Under the pieces are notes generated by a model that worked only from the letters and a program-made list of their open reading frames with translations, searched no databases and was not told the origin of the DNA. Source: Trichobilharzia regenti (lineage: Eukaryota > Platyhelminthes > Trematoda > Strigeidida > Schistosomatidae). From it: DNA of 64,000 bases. Of this stretch, positions 20,935 to 31,823 are shown piece by piece. The first letter of the stretch is position 1, and every line of letters starts with the position of its first letter. Location: assembly GCA_944472135.2 (NCBI GenBank), contig OX235262.1:59430440-59494439 (forward strand), read 5' to 3'. The translations under genes and the position numbers were made by a program.

Positions 20935-21234
20935 ATTATCACCTGGATATATCAGTTCACCTGTTGTGGTGGAGCCAGCCACATCGGTCGTTCGACGAGC
21001 ATCCTGTCCAAGAGGATTCAAGAACACTATCCAGCATGGTTGCGAAAAGGCAATGGTAGTGCAATAAGGAGTGCGACAACTGAACACCTGGTTAACACTA
21101 ATCATTTCATCTCAACAAACGCCTCCTTCAAAGTAATCTACAAAGTCAGGATTAACCTATCAAAGGCAATTCGGTTTCGTCTTCTTTGTGTCGCTGAAGC
21201 TCTGGCCATTTACATAGAAAAATTGGAGCTGTGA
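20917..21234 (+). pseudogene. Penelope-like GIY-YIG C-terminal ORF fragment
   Basis: 105-codon open frame: WIYQFTCCGGASHIGRS, ILSKRIQEHYPAWL, SAIRSATTEHLVNTNHF, ASFKVIYKV, LLCVAEALAIYIEKLEL. ASHIGRS is the YIG motif (Tyr replaced by His) and the ending -EA-AIYI-K is the usual PLE C-terminus. The RT half is missing (5' truncated); the unique core is 20935-21080, the rest lies in the right arm. Confidence 0.82.
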
Positions 21235-21941
21235 ATACAAAAGAAGATTACTCAACCACTTCTACTGTCATGGTAACAACTTTTTTGATTTGAGTTTTTT
21301 ATTTTATTTTGATGACTTAATTTTGTTTCTTTATCTGTTCTTTAATTGCTTATAATTCTTATATTCACTTAGATCTCTTACAGAATTTCGTATTATCTAC
21401 TTTGTTTGTATGTGCATCCTGAGTAAAACTCACTCATCAAACTATTCATATTATTATTACATAACTTCTTTTAACAACTGTTTGTGACAACTCATCACTT
21501 TTGTTACTACCCTAATTTCATTAAGACCTAATTTTCTTGACTTGTATTACCAATCTTCACCTGTTTAGTTAAAATAACCATAACCAATTGTAATTTTGTT
21601 TGACAAACTTAATGTACACATGCACACAAAATGACACATATATTTGCGATTGTACAGCTAAGAAAATGAATTCGCTGTCGAAAGGAGACTCTTCGCTGAT
21701 CTACGTCTTTTTGGTTCAGTATGAATGGATGTTAGGTGATTGATTCGAGATAATGGCTGATGAGATGTTGTATATTTTAAGTTGTATGCTTATTGTGATA
21801 CTGGTCAGTAAGGTATGTACGTGTGTGTGTGCATGTTTGTTTGTGCAACCTTGAAGGAAATGATACTCTTCCTCCCTCTCTTTCTCTCGAATTTTCGAAC
21901 TCATGTCATTCATTACTGCAGTTAGAGATATCATCGCCGAA
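21081..21941 (+). mobile_element. Right arm of 861-bp inverted repeat (PLE 3' end)
   Basis: Contains the end of the GIY-YIG ORF (stop 21232-21234), about 430 nt of AT-rich 3' UTR, then the terminal block at 21637-21705 (complement of the 19990 block). Mirrors 20074-20934. Confidence 0.92.
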
Positions 21942-21944
21942 TTA

Positions 21945-22320
21945 TCCAGTCACAAGGCTTCCTGTGGACTTGCTAAATTATATGTTTGGCGTCAGCAGCA
22001 TTTCTCTAATTCACTCAGTTCAGAGCTGTCTATTTTCGCTGCTTGCTTGGCAGTTTCCCTGAGACTCTCATTTCCTTTTCACACGTTCTTCTGTGTGTCC
22101 TTTTCAGACACACGGTCAACTCGTCGTTTCCCATTTGCGTTTCACTTGGGGACCAGCTCGGCGCTTAATGCCACTCAGTGGCCTTCTCAGCGTGTGTTCA
22201 ATCTATTTTCATTTTTTTAGCATATTTCTTGTTGCAGCACTGTGCAGTAATATTTTACTGATGACCGACTTTTGGGCAAAATTTATGGCTGCTTATAATC
22301 ATATCAGGTAAAGCATTCCT
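21945..22320 (-). mobile_element. RTE-1 relic followed by PLE-2 terminal relic
   Basis: 22085-22215 complement reads EHTLRRPLSGIKRRAG, matching [10 protein letters not shown] of RTE-1. 22230-22320 (complement TTACCTGATATGATTATAAG ... GTCATCAGTAA) is a PLE-2 terminus. Confidence 0.5.
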
Positions 22321-23395
22321 GTTAATTTAGAATAATAATAATAATGATTTACTTTATTCCAAAAACAGTACTTGTGATACAGAATGGAATTTTCAGCATT
22401 GATCACAATATTGCATCTAATTTCCTCAAATTATAAATAAAAAATTAACCACACAGAAAATTCTCCACATTTACAATAGTGGTAATGTCAAAAACATGCA
22501 GCATATAAAATGGAAATAGCAATAATAATGATAACAGCTAGGGTAATAATAATAATAATACAAGTGAAAATTGCCGTGGGCTTGTGCCACACAGTATTGT
22601 CAATGTGGTATAGAAATCCTAACATGTTTAAAAATATTGAATATAATGTTCTTTCTACATGCTATGGTGAAGGAAAAAACATAGATTACAGCCGTCATGG
22701 AGATAAGTTGGTGTTTGCAATTATGAAAGTAAAACAAACAAAGAAGTAACAGGACCATAAATATAATAGAAGTAATAAAAGTAAAACTTGAAGGTATGTA
22801 AGGATGGATGGAGGAAATTATTTATTTACTAGATGAAAGAAGGTTAGTTAATTCTTGCCTGACACTATTTTCATCACATAAAATACATGCCAAGTATGGT
22901 ATTAGAAGCTAATACTACATCTGTCTCCCCTGTACATTTCAACCTACTGCAACTTCTTTGTATTTCTTTACTCTACTTTTATATCGGTGTTTCTAAAGTT
23001 CAACAACCTGAATTAATACAATTTCTCTCAAAGTTTCTACACTAATAATTCAGTCATCCGGTGTTAGTACTGTGCACACTTGTCATAAGAAGCCACTAAG
23101 TATTGGAACATGCAAATAATTTTAAAAATAATTTTCCTAACAAAATGCTTTATTTTGAAAAATTGCAAATCTGTGAACGTGAGAAAGAAAATTAGATGCT
23201 AATGTGAAGTATATTCATTATCCACCTGAATACCGACTTTTGGATGTTTCATTGAACAGAATTCAGTTACATTATTTGATGACATAACTGGTGAATTGTA
23301 TTTTGAGAAAGATCAGTTTTCACCTTTATTTTAAGGGATCTAAAACAACCCAATTTATTTTTACAAGTGTAGAGTGAAGAGTGTAGTTAAAGTTA
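22321..23395. other. Unassigned intergenic stretch
   Basis: (AAT)n runs at 22332 and 22545; 22370-22420 has a SINE-A-like tail piece (GAATGGAATTTTCAGCA). No gene recognised. Confidence 0.4.
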
Positions 23396-23399
23396 ATTA

Positions 23400-23590
23400 G
23401 GCGTCTTCTGAGTCGAGTTTTCCTGGGTTAAAACCCTGGTTGATGCATACTGCTGAGGACTCCCAAACTAGGACGAGACGGTTATCCAGTACTCCCAGGT
23501 TCTCTAACTGTTGTCAACTCATGATGAAATCCTCCAACTTATTAAATAAAATTCCATACAAAACCAATACTTGAAAATTAATCTGATGCT
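23400..23590 (+). repeat. SINE-B copy
   Basis: GATGCATACTGCTGAGGACT, AAACTAGGACGAGACGG, ATCCAGTACTCCCAGG; core CUGAGGA fits the hammerhead rule CUGANGA but GAA reads GAG. Confidence 0.75.
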
Positions 23591-23960
23591 CCCTAGCGAC
23601 TGATCCTATTCAGACAGTTAACCTAGGGTTCTAGTGGGAAGCCGTGGCCGGTAGGTTGCAGCAAGATGAAGGTAAGGCGGTAACTCATCGAAGAAGACAT
23701 GGCGAAGTGGTTGCGCTATGCCATGAATTAGCAGAAGTTGGAATTCATGGGCTGGCCATTGGATCTAGTCCCAGTGGATCAATGGTCCACGGGCTAGCTC
23801 GCCTTCTAACCAGAAGGTTCTGTGTTCGAACCGTGGTGGTGGGTGTGTACTGATGAGGAGGCCCAAAGAGCTAGGATAAAACAGCTGTCCAGTACTTCCA
23901 ATGGTTCCCTAACCAATGTTGGCTCATGATGAAATCCTCCAACCTTTCCCGTTGATTAAC
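23591..23960 (+). repeat. SINE-B copy, longer 5' part
   Basis: Includes AGTGGGAAGCCGTGGCCGGT upstream, head CAGTGGATCAATGGTCCACG, B-box TGTTCGAACCGTGG, GTACTGATGAGGAGGCCC, ACAGCTGTCCAGTAC. Tandem with 23400-23590. 23961-24324 has nothing recognised. Confidence 0.78.
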
Positions 23961-24324
23961 GCGTTTTTGATAGAAGACAGTCTTTTGATTCACGTCCAGC
24001 GAATATAGAAGTGGTTGTTTGTATGCTTTGATGAAACTGAATTTTTTTATTTTCATGGAATACAAATGATTTCAAAGTAGACTTATCCCTAAATGACGTC
24101 ACGTAAAGAACTAATTAAAGGCCAAGAAACTGCATACAGATGCTTTGTCCTAGTAGAGGATATTTCCGTCATGTATGACTATGAATTCAGGATAGATGAA
24201 GACATCATTTCTTGAAGTCTGAAGGATAATGTTTGATTACTGAATCGTCAGTGCACTAGTGGTTCCTGAATTCTAGTACTTCTAATTCCTGATATATATT
24301 GTAACTGTCATGCAATGACGTTAT

Positions 24325-25015
24325 TATTATTATTGTTCCCTTGGTTTCCTAGTGGAACATAGGGCTTCAACTGCACGTCTGCACTTGCTTCTGTCTTCTG
24401 CTGTGCTTTTCACCTGTATCCATGTTAATCCATACTGTTTCAACTCCTCTTCACATGATTTCCTCCATGTCACCATTGGACGTCCCACTCGTCATTTCCC
24501 TTTCGGGTTCCACTCGAGGGCCTGACGAGCGGTCTCCTCAGCGAGTGTCAGATCCATCTCCACTTTCTCCTGCATATTTGTTGGGTGATTGGTTCTTGTT
24601 TTGTTTGTTCCCAGCCATAGTTTCTTGTTGGTGATTCTTTCCGGCCCGGCCATCTGATCTTCAGTATAGATCCAGCGAAGACAGTTGTTGATAAAGGTCT
24701 GCAACAGGCTGTTGGAAATATTCTTTGTGACCCGCCCTCCAAGTTTCTGATCCGTATAGAAGAGCTGACTGACTTGACGTTTGTATTGAAAATCCAACCG
24801 AATTTTGTTATTGATGCTGGCTGAGGGACGAAGATTTTCAGATTGGTTTCTGTTGGTTGATGAATAAGTTTCTCACCTACTTGATTCTCGCTCGATTTGA
24901 CATCCTCGTCCGTTCCGACTGCCTGTAGTCGAGACAATGCTCCCTAGATAAGTGAATGAAGTAACCTCTTTCAAATCCCTCCTGTTGATGGTGGTTAGCG
25001 TTGGTGAGTAAATAT
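24325..25015 (-). mobile_element. RTE-1 3' fragment
   Basis: (ATT)n end, CCTAGTGGAACATAGGGC, complement coding ETARQALEWNPKGK, QQICRRKWRWI, NNCLRWIYTEDQMAGPERI. Frames are broken. 25016-25405 holds nothing recognised. Confidence 0.8.
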
Positions 25016-25407
25016 CCTCAGATGCGACTAAATGAACTTTATAGAAGCAGTGGTATTAAAGAGCGGAAAATCCAATCGAAAAGATACTCCATTAAAGTGG
25101 TTGTAATGATTACATTCTGTAGTATTTATTGATGTGTGGCACTTATAGTAATTATTGAAACTTCTATCAAAAGTACTTTTTTTAAAAGGTCATCGGTAAG
25201 TTAACATAAGTATTATTAACTGTCACTGAGCTATACGAGAGTCTATGAGTTAACTTGAGATTTCATAGGGATGACTATCAAGAGGTATGTTTATTAGATG
25301 AATCTTTAGTACACGTTTGGATAATATTGGAAAACTCGCATCACTGCAAAGATATAACGGTTAAAAGCACAAACTGTCAGTCATGTTTTGTGGAGTAATC
25401 TAACGTA

Positions 25408-26890
25408 ATAATCTAACGGGCGTCTATTCCATCGAAGTTGATGGTTTCGCAATGGGAAGCTTTTTGGGACCCCTTTTCGCAGACTTATTCTTGTCACGCC
25501 TAGAAACCGGTACCTTGCAGCAATATATACAAGAAACGGATGTATACCTAAGACATGTTGATGACATTTTTATTGTCTGTGAAAGCAGATCAAAAGCGGA
25601 AGACATGTTGATAAAATTTAATTCATGCCATCCAAATCTCAATTTCACAGTAGAACACGAGGAAAACGATACTATTAAATTACTAAACGTTTTTCTAGCC
25701 AAAATGAATGTTGGCAAAATTGAAAGATCTATATTTAGAAAGTCTTCATGGACAGAACAGTACATGCATTTCAAGAATTTTGTTCCAATCCAGTATAAAA
25801 TGAACTTAGTCAGAACACTGTTCTATAGAGCACTAAAAATTTGTTCTCACAGTACTATTGAGCATGAAATAAAATCTCTGAAGGATACTGTATCTAGGAA
25901 TGGATATCCTGAGAAGTTCATTAATAAATACTCTAAAGAAATTAGCCCCTGCAAAACAATTCAAACAGTTCCGAAGAAATCTGTCTATATCAGTTTGCCA
26001 TTCAAAGGAGATGATGCACAAGAAGTAGTCAAATGAAGACTCGATAAAGCCATCAAGAGAACTTATCATGCTGCAAAACGTGTTTTCCTTAACACCACCA
26101 TGCGAGTGCTTCAACAATCTGGGAAAGACCAGTCGCCAATCCTGGACACTTCAAACTGCGTATATCAATTTGAGTGTGTTTGTGGAAGCAAATATATAGA
26201 TCGTACGGAAAGGCGATTGTCTACTCGCATGATGCAGCATTTGCCAAAATGGTTGAAAACAGCTACTGAGTGCAAAGTGCCAAAATCCTCAATAACAAAA
26301 CATCTTGTGAATTACGGACACGATATCGACGCTGTCAAGTCATTCACTATTGTCAGCAGACAAAGAAACAAGAAGATGATTGCAATTGCAGAGGCTTGTG
26401 CAATTCGAGTTTATAAACCAGGTCTCTGTGTACATAAGGAGATGTAGTGACTCTGAATCTACCATGGTAATACGTTTTACTTATTATTTTACCTCTTATT
26501 ATTATTATTATCATTATTACCATTATAACCATTGATATTGATATTACTATGTTTGCGATTCTTGTTATATTCTCTAATGTCTAATTGTTTATCTAAGTGA
26601 TGTAATCGAAGCGTAATGCAATTTAACTTAATTTTGATCTCTCATACTCTCTCTCCCTTATCTATTTGAACATGACTTGGAAAACATTCGCACCTGTCTT
26701 TCTGCATGACTAATTCAATGTAGTTTGTTTACTTATCAGTCTTATATCTCCTAATGTAATTTCAAAAGTATATATATCCGTGTATGTAGAGTATTCAGCT
26801 GATGAGCTCTACCGAAATTTGATGAATTCATTAAATTCTGCTTTATTAAACTTTATTGCTTGTTTTAAATTCGTATCGGGAAATAAATGT
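25408..26890 (+). mobile_element. PLE-1: 5'-truncated Penelope-like element
   Basis: RT C-terminal half, linker, GIY-YIG domain and 3' UTR. The 3' UTR has a hammerhead-like block (CTGATGA at 26799-26805, CGAAA at 26813-26817) and ends near ATTCGTATCGGG. A second copy lies inverted at 57.4-58.7 kb. Confidence 0.9.
25411..26447 (+). pseudogene. PLE-1 RT plus GIY-YIG ORF, one in-frame stop
   Basis: Reads GVYSIEVDGFAMGSFLGPL, then YLRHVDDIFIV (the RT catalytic YVDD box as HVDD), [49 protein letters not shown] (GIY-YIG with YID for YIG), [28 protein letters not shown]. One TGA at 26034-26036 interrupts the frame, where the sister copy reads Arg. Otherwise open to 26445, so a recently active lineage. 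N-terminal RT half missing. Confidence 0.9.
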
Positions 26891-27224
26891 TTTCAATTCT
26901 AATTTAACTCTGATAGAAGTTTGATATAGTCAGATGATAGATGAAGTATTGGGAAAAACATGACTTATGTCGGCATAGAATTCGAACGAGATACGTGCTT
27001 TAAGGAATGAATTTCAAAATTTAAACATTAACTAGCTGTCGAGTATTTTGCTTATTGACTGAGGTGACCGAGTCATTTGTTCTCCACACAGTGAGTCACC
27101 AATACTCTATGAAATCTTTTCGACTGTTAGTCTGAGTCATGTAGAAAACGCTCAGGGCTGCCTGATCGGATCCTCAAGATGACAAGAATTTATGGTTGTA
27201 AAACGTTGATGACATGGCTTACAT
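26891..27224. other. Unassigned intergenic stretch
   Basis: AT-rich; nothing recognised. Confidence 0.35.
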
Positions 27225-27990
27225 TCTTTACCCAGTATTATTTTTCATATTATCATTCTTTCGGGTTTCAAGTGGATCATGGGGCTTTAGAAACAAATCG
27301 CTATCTAACTACGATTATTTCTGTCTTTTGTAGCTGAGCTCTTCATTGTACATCTAATCTATCTCCATTTCCATCTGCATATGTTCAAGGTGGCAGATTC
27401 TTGATTGGTCCTCTGTTAGAGCTCCTAGTTGCATAGCCTTTCTAGCAGCTATCTGAGTTTCAGTACGCAGACTGTTAAGGTATTTGTTGACGAAAGCCTG
27501 CAGTAGGAAGTTGGTGGAAATGCTTTTCATAACGTGTCAACTCCTTAAACCGCATAGAAGCATTGATTTGACATTAATGTTGCAAATTCGCATTTCATGC
27601 TGAGTACTATATTATTTCACACTAATTTAAGCGTAATGGGCACCTATCTTTCTTTTACGATCCTGGCTGGATTCGATATCCTCATGTGCACCGGCCGTAG
27701 TTAAAACCATGGTGCTCAAGTGTGGTGGGTTAAGGAGGTGGCCTTTTTGTAGATTTTCGCCGTTGATTGTATTAGGTGCTTGTCACTGATAGTCTCTCGG
27801 ATGTGTTTTCATCATCTCCGGGGTCACTTGAAATCCTGTCTTCTACCGAATTCTTTTTTTTCGCCTGTAAATCTTCGTTTTTGCATGACATCACACAGAA
27901 GTCATCCGCAAAGTTGAAATCTTTTAGAGTCTGTATTTCTGACCAACATATTTCTGTCTTCTCGCTGCCCACGCACGATCTGTTGTATTA
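27225..27990 (-). mobile_element. RTE-1 relic
   Basis: Complement reads IQTLKDFNFADDFCVMSCKN, with NFADD as the RT YADD box, then NEDLQAKKKNSVED (cf. [14 protein letters not shown] at 39.5 kb). The 3' end at 27230 is heavily decayed. Confidence 0.75.
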
Positions 27991-28049
27991 GGTTGATAAA
28001 GACCTGAGGCATGCTGTAGTGTTGAATCGGTATACAAATTACTTTGTGG

Positions 28050-29530
28050 TTAATATCTCTGAGAGAGAATAAAGGATGCACTGGATACAGAACTCCGCCA
28101 ACCGGAACAAACCCGGATTCAGGTAAATCATGTGCTGCGGATCAAATCGCAACTCAACACATCGCCGTCGAACAAAGCGTAGAATGGCTGTCGAACCTCT
28201 CTCTGCCTCAACTTCATCGACTTCGAAAAGGCCTTCACAAGACATTGTTGACCAAGAAGTAATTTGGAAACTACTTCAAAACTATGGTTTGCAGTTCCCA
28301 AGTATTTATCAATCTCATTGATCAGCTGGCTATATGACAATGGCACGTGTCAGGTAATCCACAACGGAAAACTCAGCGAGGCGTTCGAAGTGCATACAGG
28401 AGTAAGATAAGCCTGCTCTCTGTTATCACCGATGATATTCGTAATTGTGGTGAGCTGGATTATGCGTCAAACTGTGGATTGAAATCGAGGAAACAGGAGT
28501 ACACTGGACCACCGATGAGAAGACCGTAGAAGATCTGTGTTTTCCATGTGGGGATGATGTATGTCTAGTGTCACACAAACCCGAAGACTTGCAAGCGAAA
28601 ACCAACAAACTGGCTGAAGAGGCCAGCAGCGAAGACAGCACTGTAGGTGAACACAGAGAAGACGGAAGTGATGAAGATAACCAACGAATCACAACAGTAA
28701 CAACAACCAACACCAATCACAATGCACCATAATGGTGAGCCATCTAGTGGCATGGTGGTCACACTGCAAACTTGACTGACTGATAGAATTCACTCTGCAC
28801 CGATGATAGGACTAGGCACATTACACTAGTTACTGACTAGTGTCCAATGAAAAACACCAATCACCACCAACGGGAGAGATTTAACAGAGGTTGCCTCCTT
28901 CACTTATCTCTTAGGCATCGTTTCAACTATAGGCAGAACGAACGAAGATGTCAGAGTCAGAATCGAAAAGGCAAGATACCCCTTCATCAATCTGAAAGTA
29001 GTTTGGAAATCTTCTGCACTCAACATAAGGACAAGATTCCGATTTTCAGCATCAGTGTCAAGTCGGTCCTTCTATATGGGTAAGAAACTTGGCTAGTGTG
29101 TCACGAAAAGGATTTCCAACAGGCTGTTGCAGACTTTCATCAACAGCTGCCACCTTCACTGTCTGGCTCCATACTGAAGATCAAATGGCTGGTCAGAAAG
29201 AATAAGTAACAAGAAACTCTGCCTGGGAACAAACCAACCAAGAGCTGATTATTCAACAAATATGCAGAAGAAAATAGAGATGCATTAGGCATACTCTGAG
29301 GAGACCGTTGAATGACATCGTACGCCAGGCCGTCGAGTGGAATCCAAATAGGAAGTGACGAGTGCGTGGTCCTAGGGTGACATAGAGGAGATCCTGTGAG
29401 GAAGAGATAAGAGAGTTTGGGCAATCGTGAACCCTAATGAAGAGGAGAACAGAAAACAGAACAGAGTGGAGATGTATTGTTGAAGTCCTATGTTACATTC
29501 GGAACGCAAGGGAATAATAAAAATAATATC
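28050..29530 (+). mobile_element. RTE-1 relic, longest in the window
   Basis: Stepwise in shifted frames: FIDFEKAFTRH (RT motif), CQVIHNGKLSEAFEVHTGVR, DDVCLVSHKPEDLQAKTNKL, then the 3' part to CGCAAGGGAATAATAAAAAT. Adjacent and divergent to 27225-27990. Many breaks. Confidence 0.8.
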
Positions 29531-29689
29531 TTTGAAGGCCTTTCCAAAGACAAGAGGAGACAAAACTTATTCACATTTTATGATTTCCCACATTGTGAAA
29601 GTCGTCACCAAATTTGATTTAATCTTATGCGCTTTCCTTTATTGAAATTTCATTACGCTTCTTTTTCTCCACTTATATTTGTTGGTGTA

Positions 29690-31240
29690 AGTCACTGATT
29701 ATCCCCATATACAAGAAGGGAGACAAGTCTTCCTGTGATAATCACAGAGCGATTAGCTTGACTAATAAGGTTGTATCTAAAGTCCTAGGCTCAATAATCA
29801 TGCGTAGACTGAGTGGTGCTCGGGAAGCACAAACACGAGAGAGCCAGGCAGGCTTTAGACCAGGAAGAGGGTGTATTGATCATATCTTCACACTCCGACA
29901 GATTCTAGAACATAGGCATTCCTACCGGCGTCCAACAGTCATTATATTTCTTGACCTAAAGGCAGCATTCGACTCTGTCGATCGGGAAGTTCTCTGGAGA
30001 TGCTTGGCTGTAAAGGGAATTCCGAGAAAATATATTGCACTGATTAAAGCACTCTACTCGTACTCATACAGCCAGGTGAGGGCTTACGGCGAGTTTTCAT
30101 TTGAAGTGGTGACGACTAGTGGTGTCCGTCAAGGATGCCCATTATCTCCTTTTCTATTCAACTTCATCATAGATGTGTTAATGGACTTAACCCTAGTGAC
30201 TTCAGTGACTCAGGAGTTGACTTGCTACCGGGGAATAATCTCGTTGACTTAGAATATGCAGACGATATAGTCCTTCTAGGCGAAGACGCTGACGAAATGC
30301 AGAGTCTTCTAAATACCTTGAGCCGCAATCTTCGAATGTTTGGCATGCGATTCGCTCCCGCCAAATGCAAGATGATGTTACAGGACTGGACTACATCGAC
30401 GCCTAGTTTAAAAATAGGAAGTGAAGTGGTAGAGCACATTGACCACTTCACTTATTTGGGAAGTACCATCAGCCCCAACGGGTTGATCTCTGACGAAATC
30501 TCAGCACGAATACAAGGGGCTCGTTTCGCATTTGGCAGTTTACGCCGACTCTGGCGTAGACGAGATGTTCGACTATCGACCAAAGGGCGGGTGTACTGCT
30601 CATCAGTCCGCTCCGTCCTACTTTATGGTTGTGAGAGCTGGCCACTGAGAGTGGAAGACATGAAAAGACTAGCTGTCTTTGATCATAGGTGCCTGCGTTC
30701 TATTTCCCGTGTAAAGTGGCATAATAAGGTGAGCAACATGGAGGTTAGGCGTAGAGTTCTAGGTAAACAGGGGAAATCAATCGACGAAGTCGTGAAGCTA
30801 CAAAGACTGAGATGGTTAGGACATGTGTTACGTATGCCAAGCCATCGCCTCCCTCGACGAGCAATGTTAGCGGATATAGGGTCAGGCTGGAAAAAAGCTA
30901 GTGGCTGTCAAACCAAAACATGGCTTTATCAGTCAATGAAATCCACAACAGTTAGTTTAAGCCACGTAGGAAGGTGTAGACTTCCAGGCTGGGGTCCTCG
31001 GGACGGTAAAAGCCAATGTCTGGAAACAATTGGTGACATGGCTCAAAATCGTTCTCAGTGGCGCAGATGCATCCACTCTTTGTGACTTATGATTTCCAAT
31101 GAAACTTTTTTGTTCTTCGTTATTACTATCCTTTGTCTCACACCTCTGATTACTGTCTCTATTATGCATTTCTTTTACTTTCTTCTCTTGGTTTGTGTGC
31201 TACAAGGAGGGAGTGTGGCGACTTGAACTGCCGCACATGT
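29690..31240 (+). mobile_element. RTE-2 (SR2-like) non-LTR retrotransposon, 5' truncated
   Basis: RT domain plus C-terminal region and a short 3' UTR. The start falls inside the RT N-terminal motif (LIIPIYKKGDK); the end is uncertain. Confidence 0.85.
29695..31085 (+). pseudogene. RTE-2 reverse transcriptase with one frameshift
   Basis: LIIPIYKKGDK, HRAISLTNKVVSKVLG, ESQAGFRPGRGCIDHI, TVIIFLDLKAAFDSVDRE (first catalytic Asp), TTSGVRQGCPLSPFLFNF, LEYADDIVLLGED (YADD), YLGSTISPNG, VRSVLLYGCES, RLRWLGHVLRM. The frame changes once, between about 30135 and 30245, just before YADD. All RT motifs are preserved, so this is a comparatively young copy. Clade assignment to RTE is from motif style. Confidence 0.9.
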
Positions 31241-31369
31241 ATGCAAAGTTCTATGTCGAAAACAGACAGACAGGCAGACTTACATTTGTGCTTATATGAA
31301 TTTTATTCACTCGAATTGATACAGTTTTGTTCAGCTTGTTCTAGAGTGTTAATTTCACTTCGTTCAGTT

Positions 31370-31520
31370 ATATTTATTTATTTATATCTATACACATACC
31401 TTACTGATGACAGACAGAGAGGTGAATTAACGCAAAAAGACATACTAATTATTACGTAATTCTCATATGTGATTATGTAATATAAACAATAGAATTCCAT
31501 GAAATAATAATTATTTTTAA
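31370..31520 (-). other. Probable BACE-like 3' UTR
   Basis: Short AT-rich tail after the stop; complement of 31373-31378 gives AATAAA inside a run of ATAAATAAATA. RTE-2 sequence ends only about 130 nt beyond it. Confidence 0.45.
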
Positions 31521-31823
31521 TTAAAAAAACTTTATATTTAACAAAATCAATAAAGGAATCAAGACAGCATAGAGACATAGAGATGACCAAATTGTGCTTG
31601 TAAGAATATTTGTAATTAAGGCGAATTGTTCATCTGTAGTTGGTGTGTAGACAGCACAATCTAATGGTGATTGAATAACACTCCGTTTGGTTATTATTTT
31701 ATTTGTTTTTGATGCGAGTTTATGTGGTGTATGATTCCAGTGTTTTAATCCATTCACCTTAGATACTACTAAGTGGTTTGGATTATTTGTGTAGGCATTA
31801 CACGGTGAATTGGAAAATCCTAT
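31521..31823 (-). CDS. BACE: BACE-like terminal exon with membrane anchor
   Basis: Acceptor TTTAATTTCCAG; 100 codons plus TAA (31523-31521). Starts [11 protein letters not shown], the conserved end of the protease fold with a disulphide Cys, then a polar stalk with Lys/Asn-rich sequence, then a hydrophobic stretch of about 20 residues and the tail NIKFF. Type I membrane topology is inferred. Confidence 0.88.
   Translation of the reverse strand: MGFSNSPCNAYTNNPNHLVVSKVNGLKHWNHTPHKLASKTNKIITKRSVIQSPLDCAVYTPTTDEQFALITNILTSTIWSSLCLYAVLIPLLILLNIKFF

Noticed and set aside
26799..26840. Complete hammerhead in the PLE-1 3' UTR
   Set aside because: CTGATGA and CGAAA are present, but stem II is at most 1 bp and no stem I partner is found, so it is reported only as hammerhead-like.
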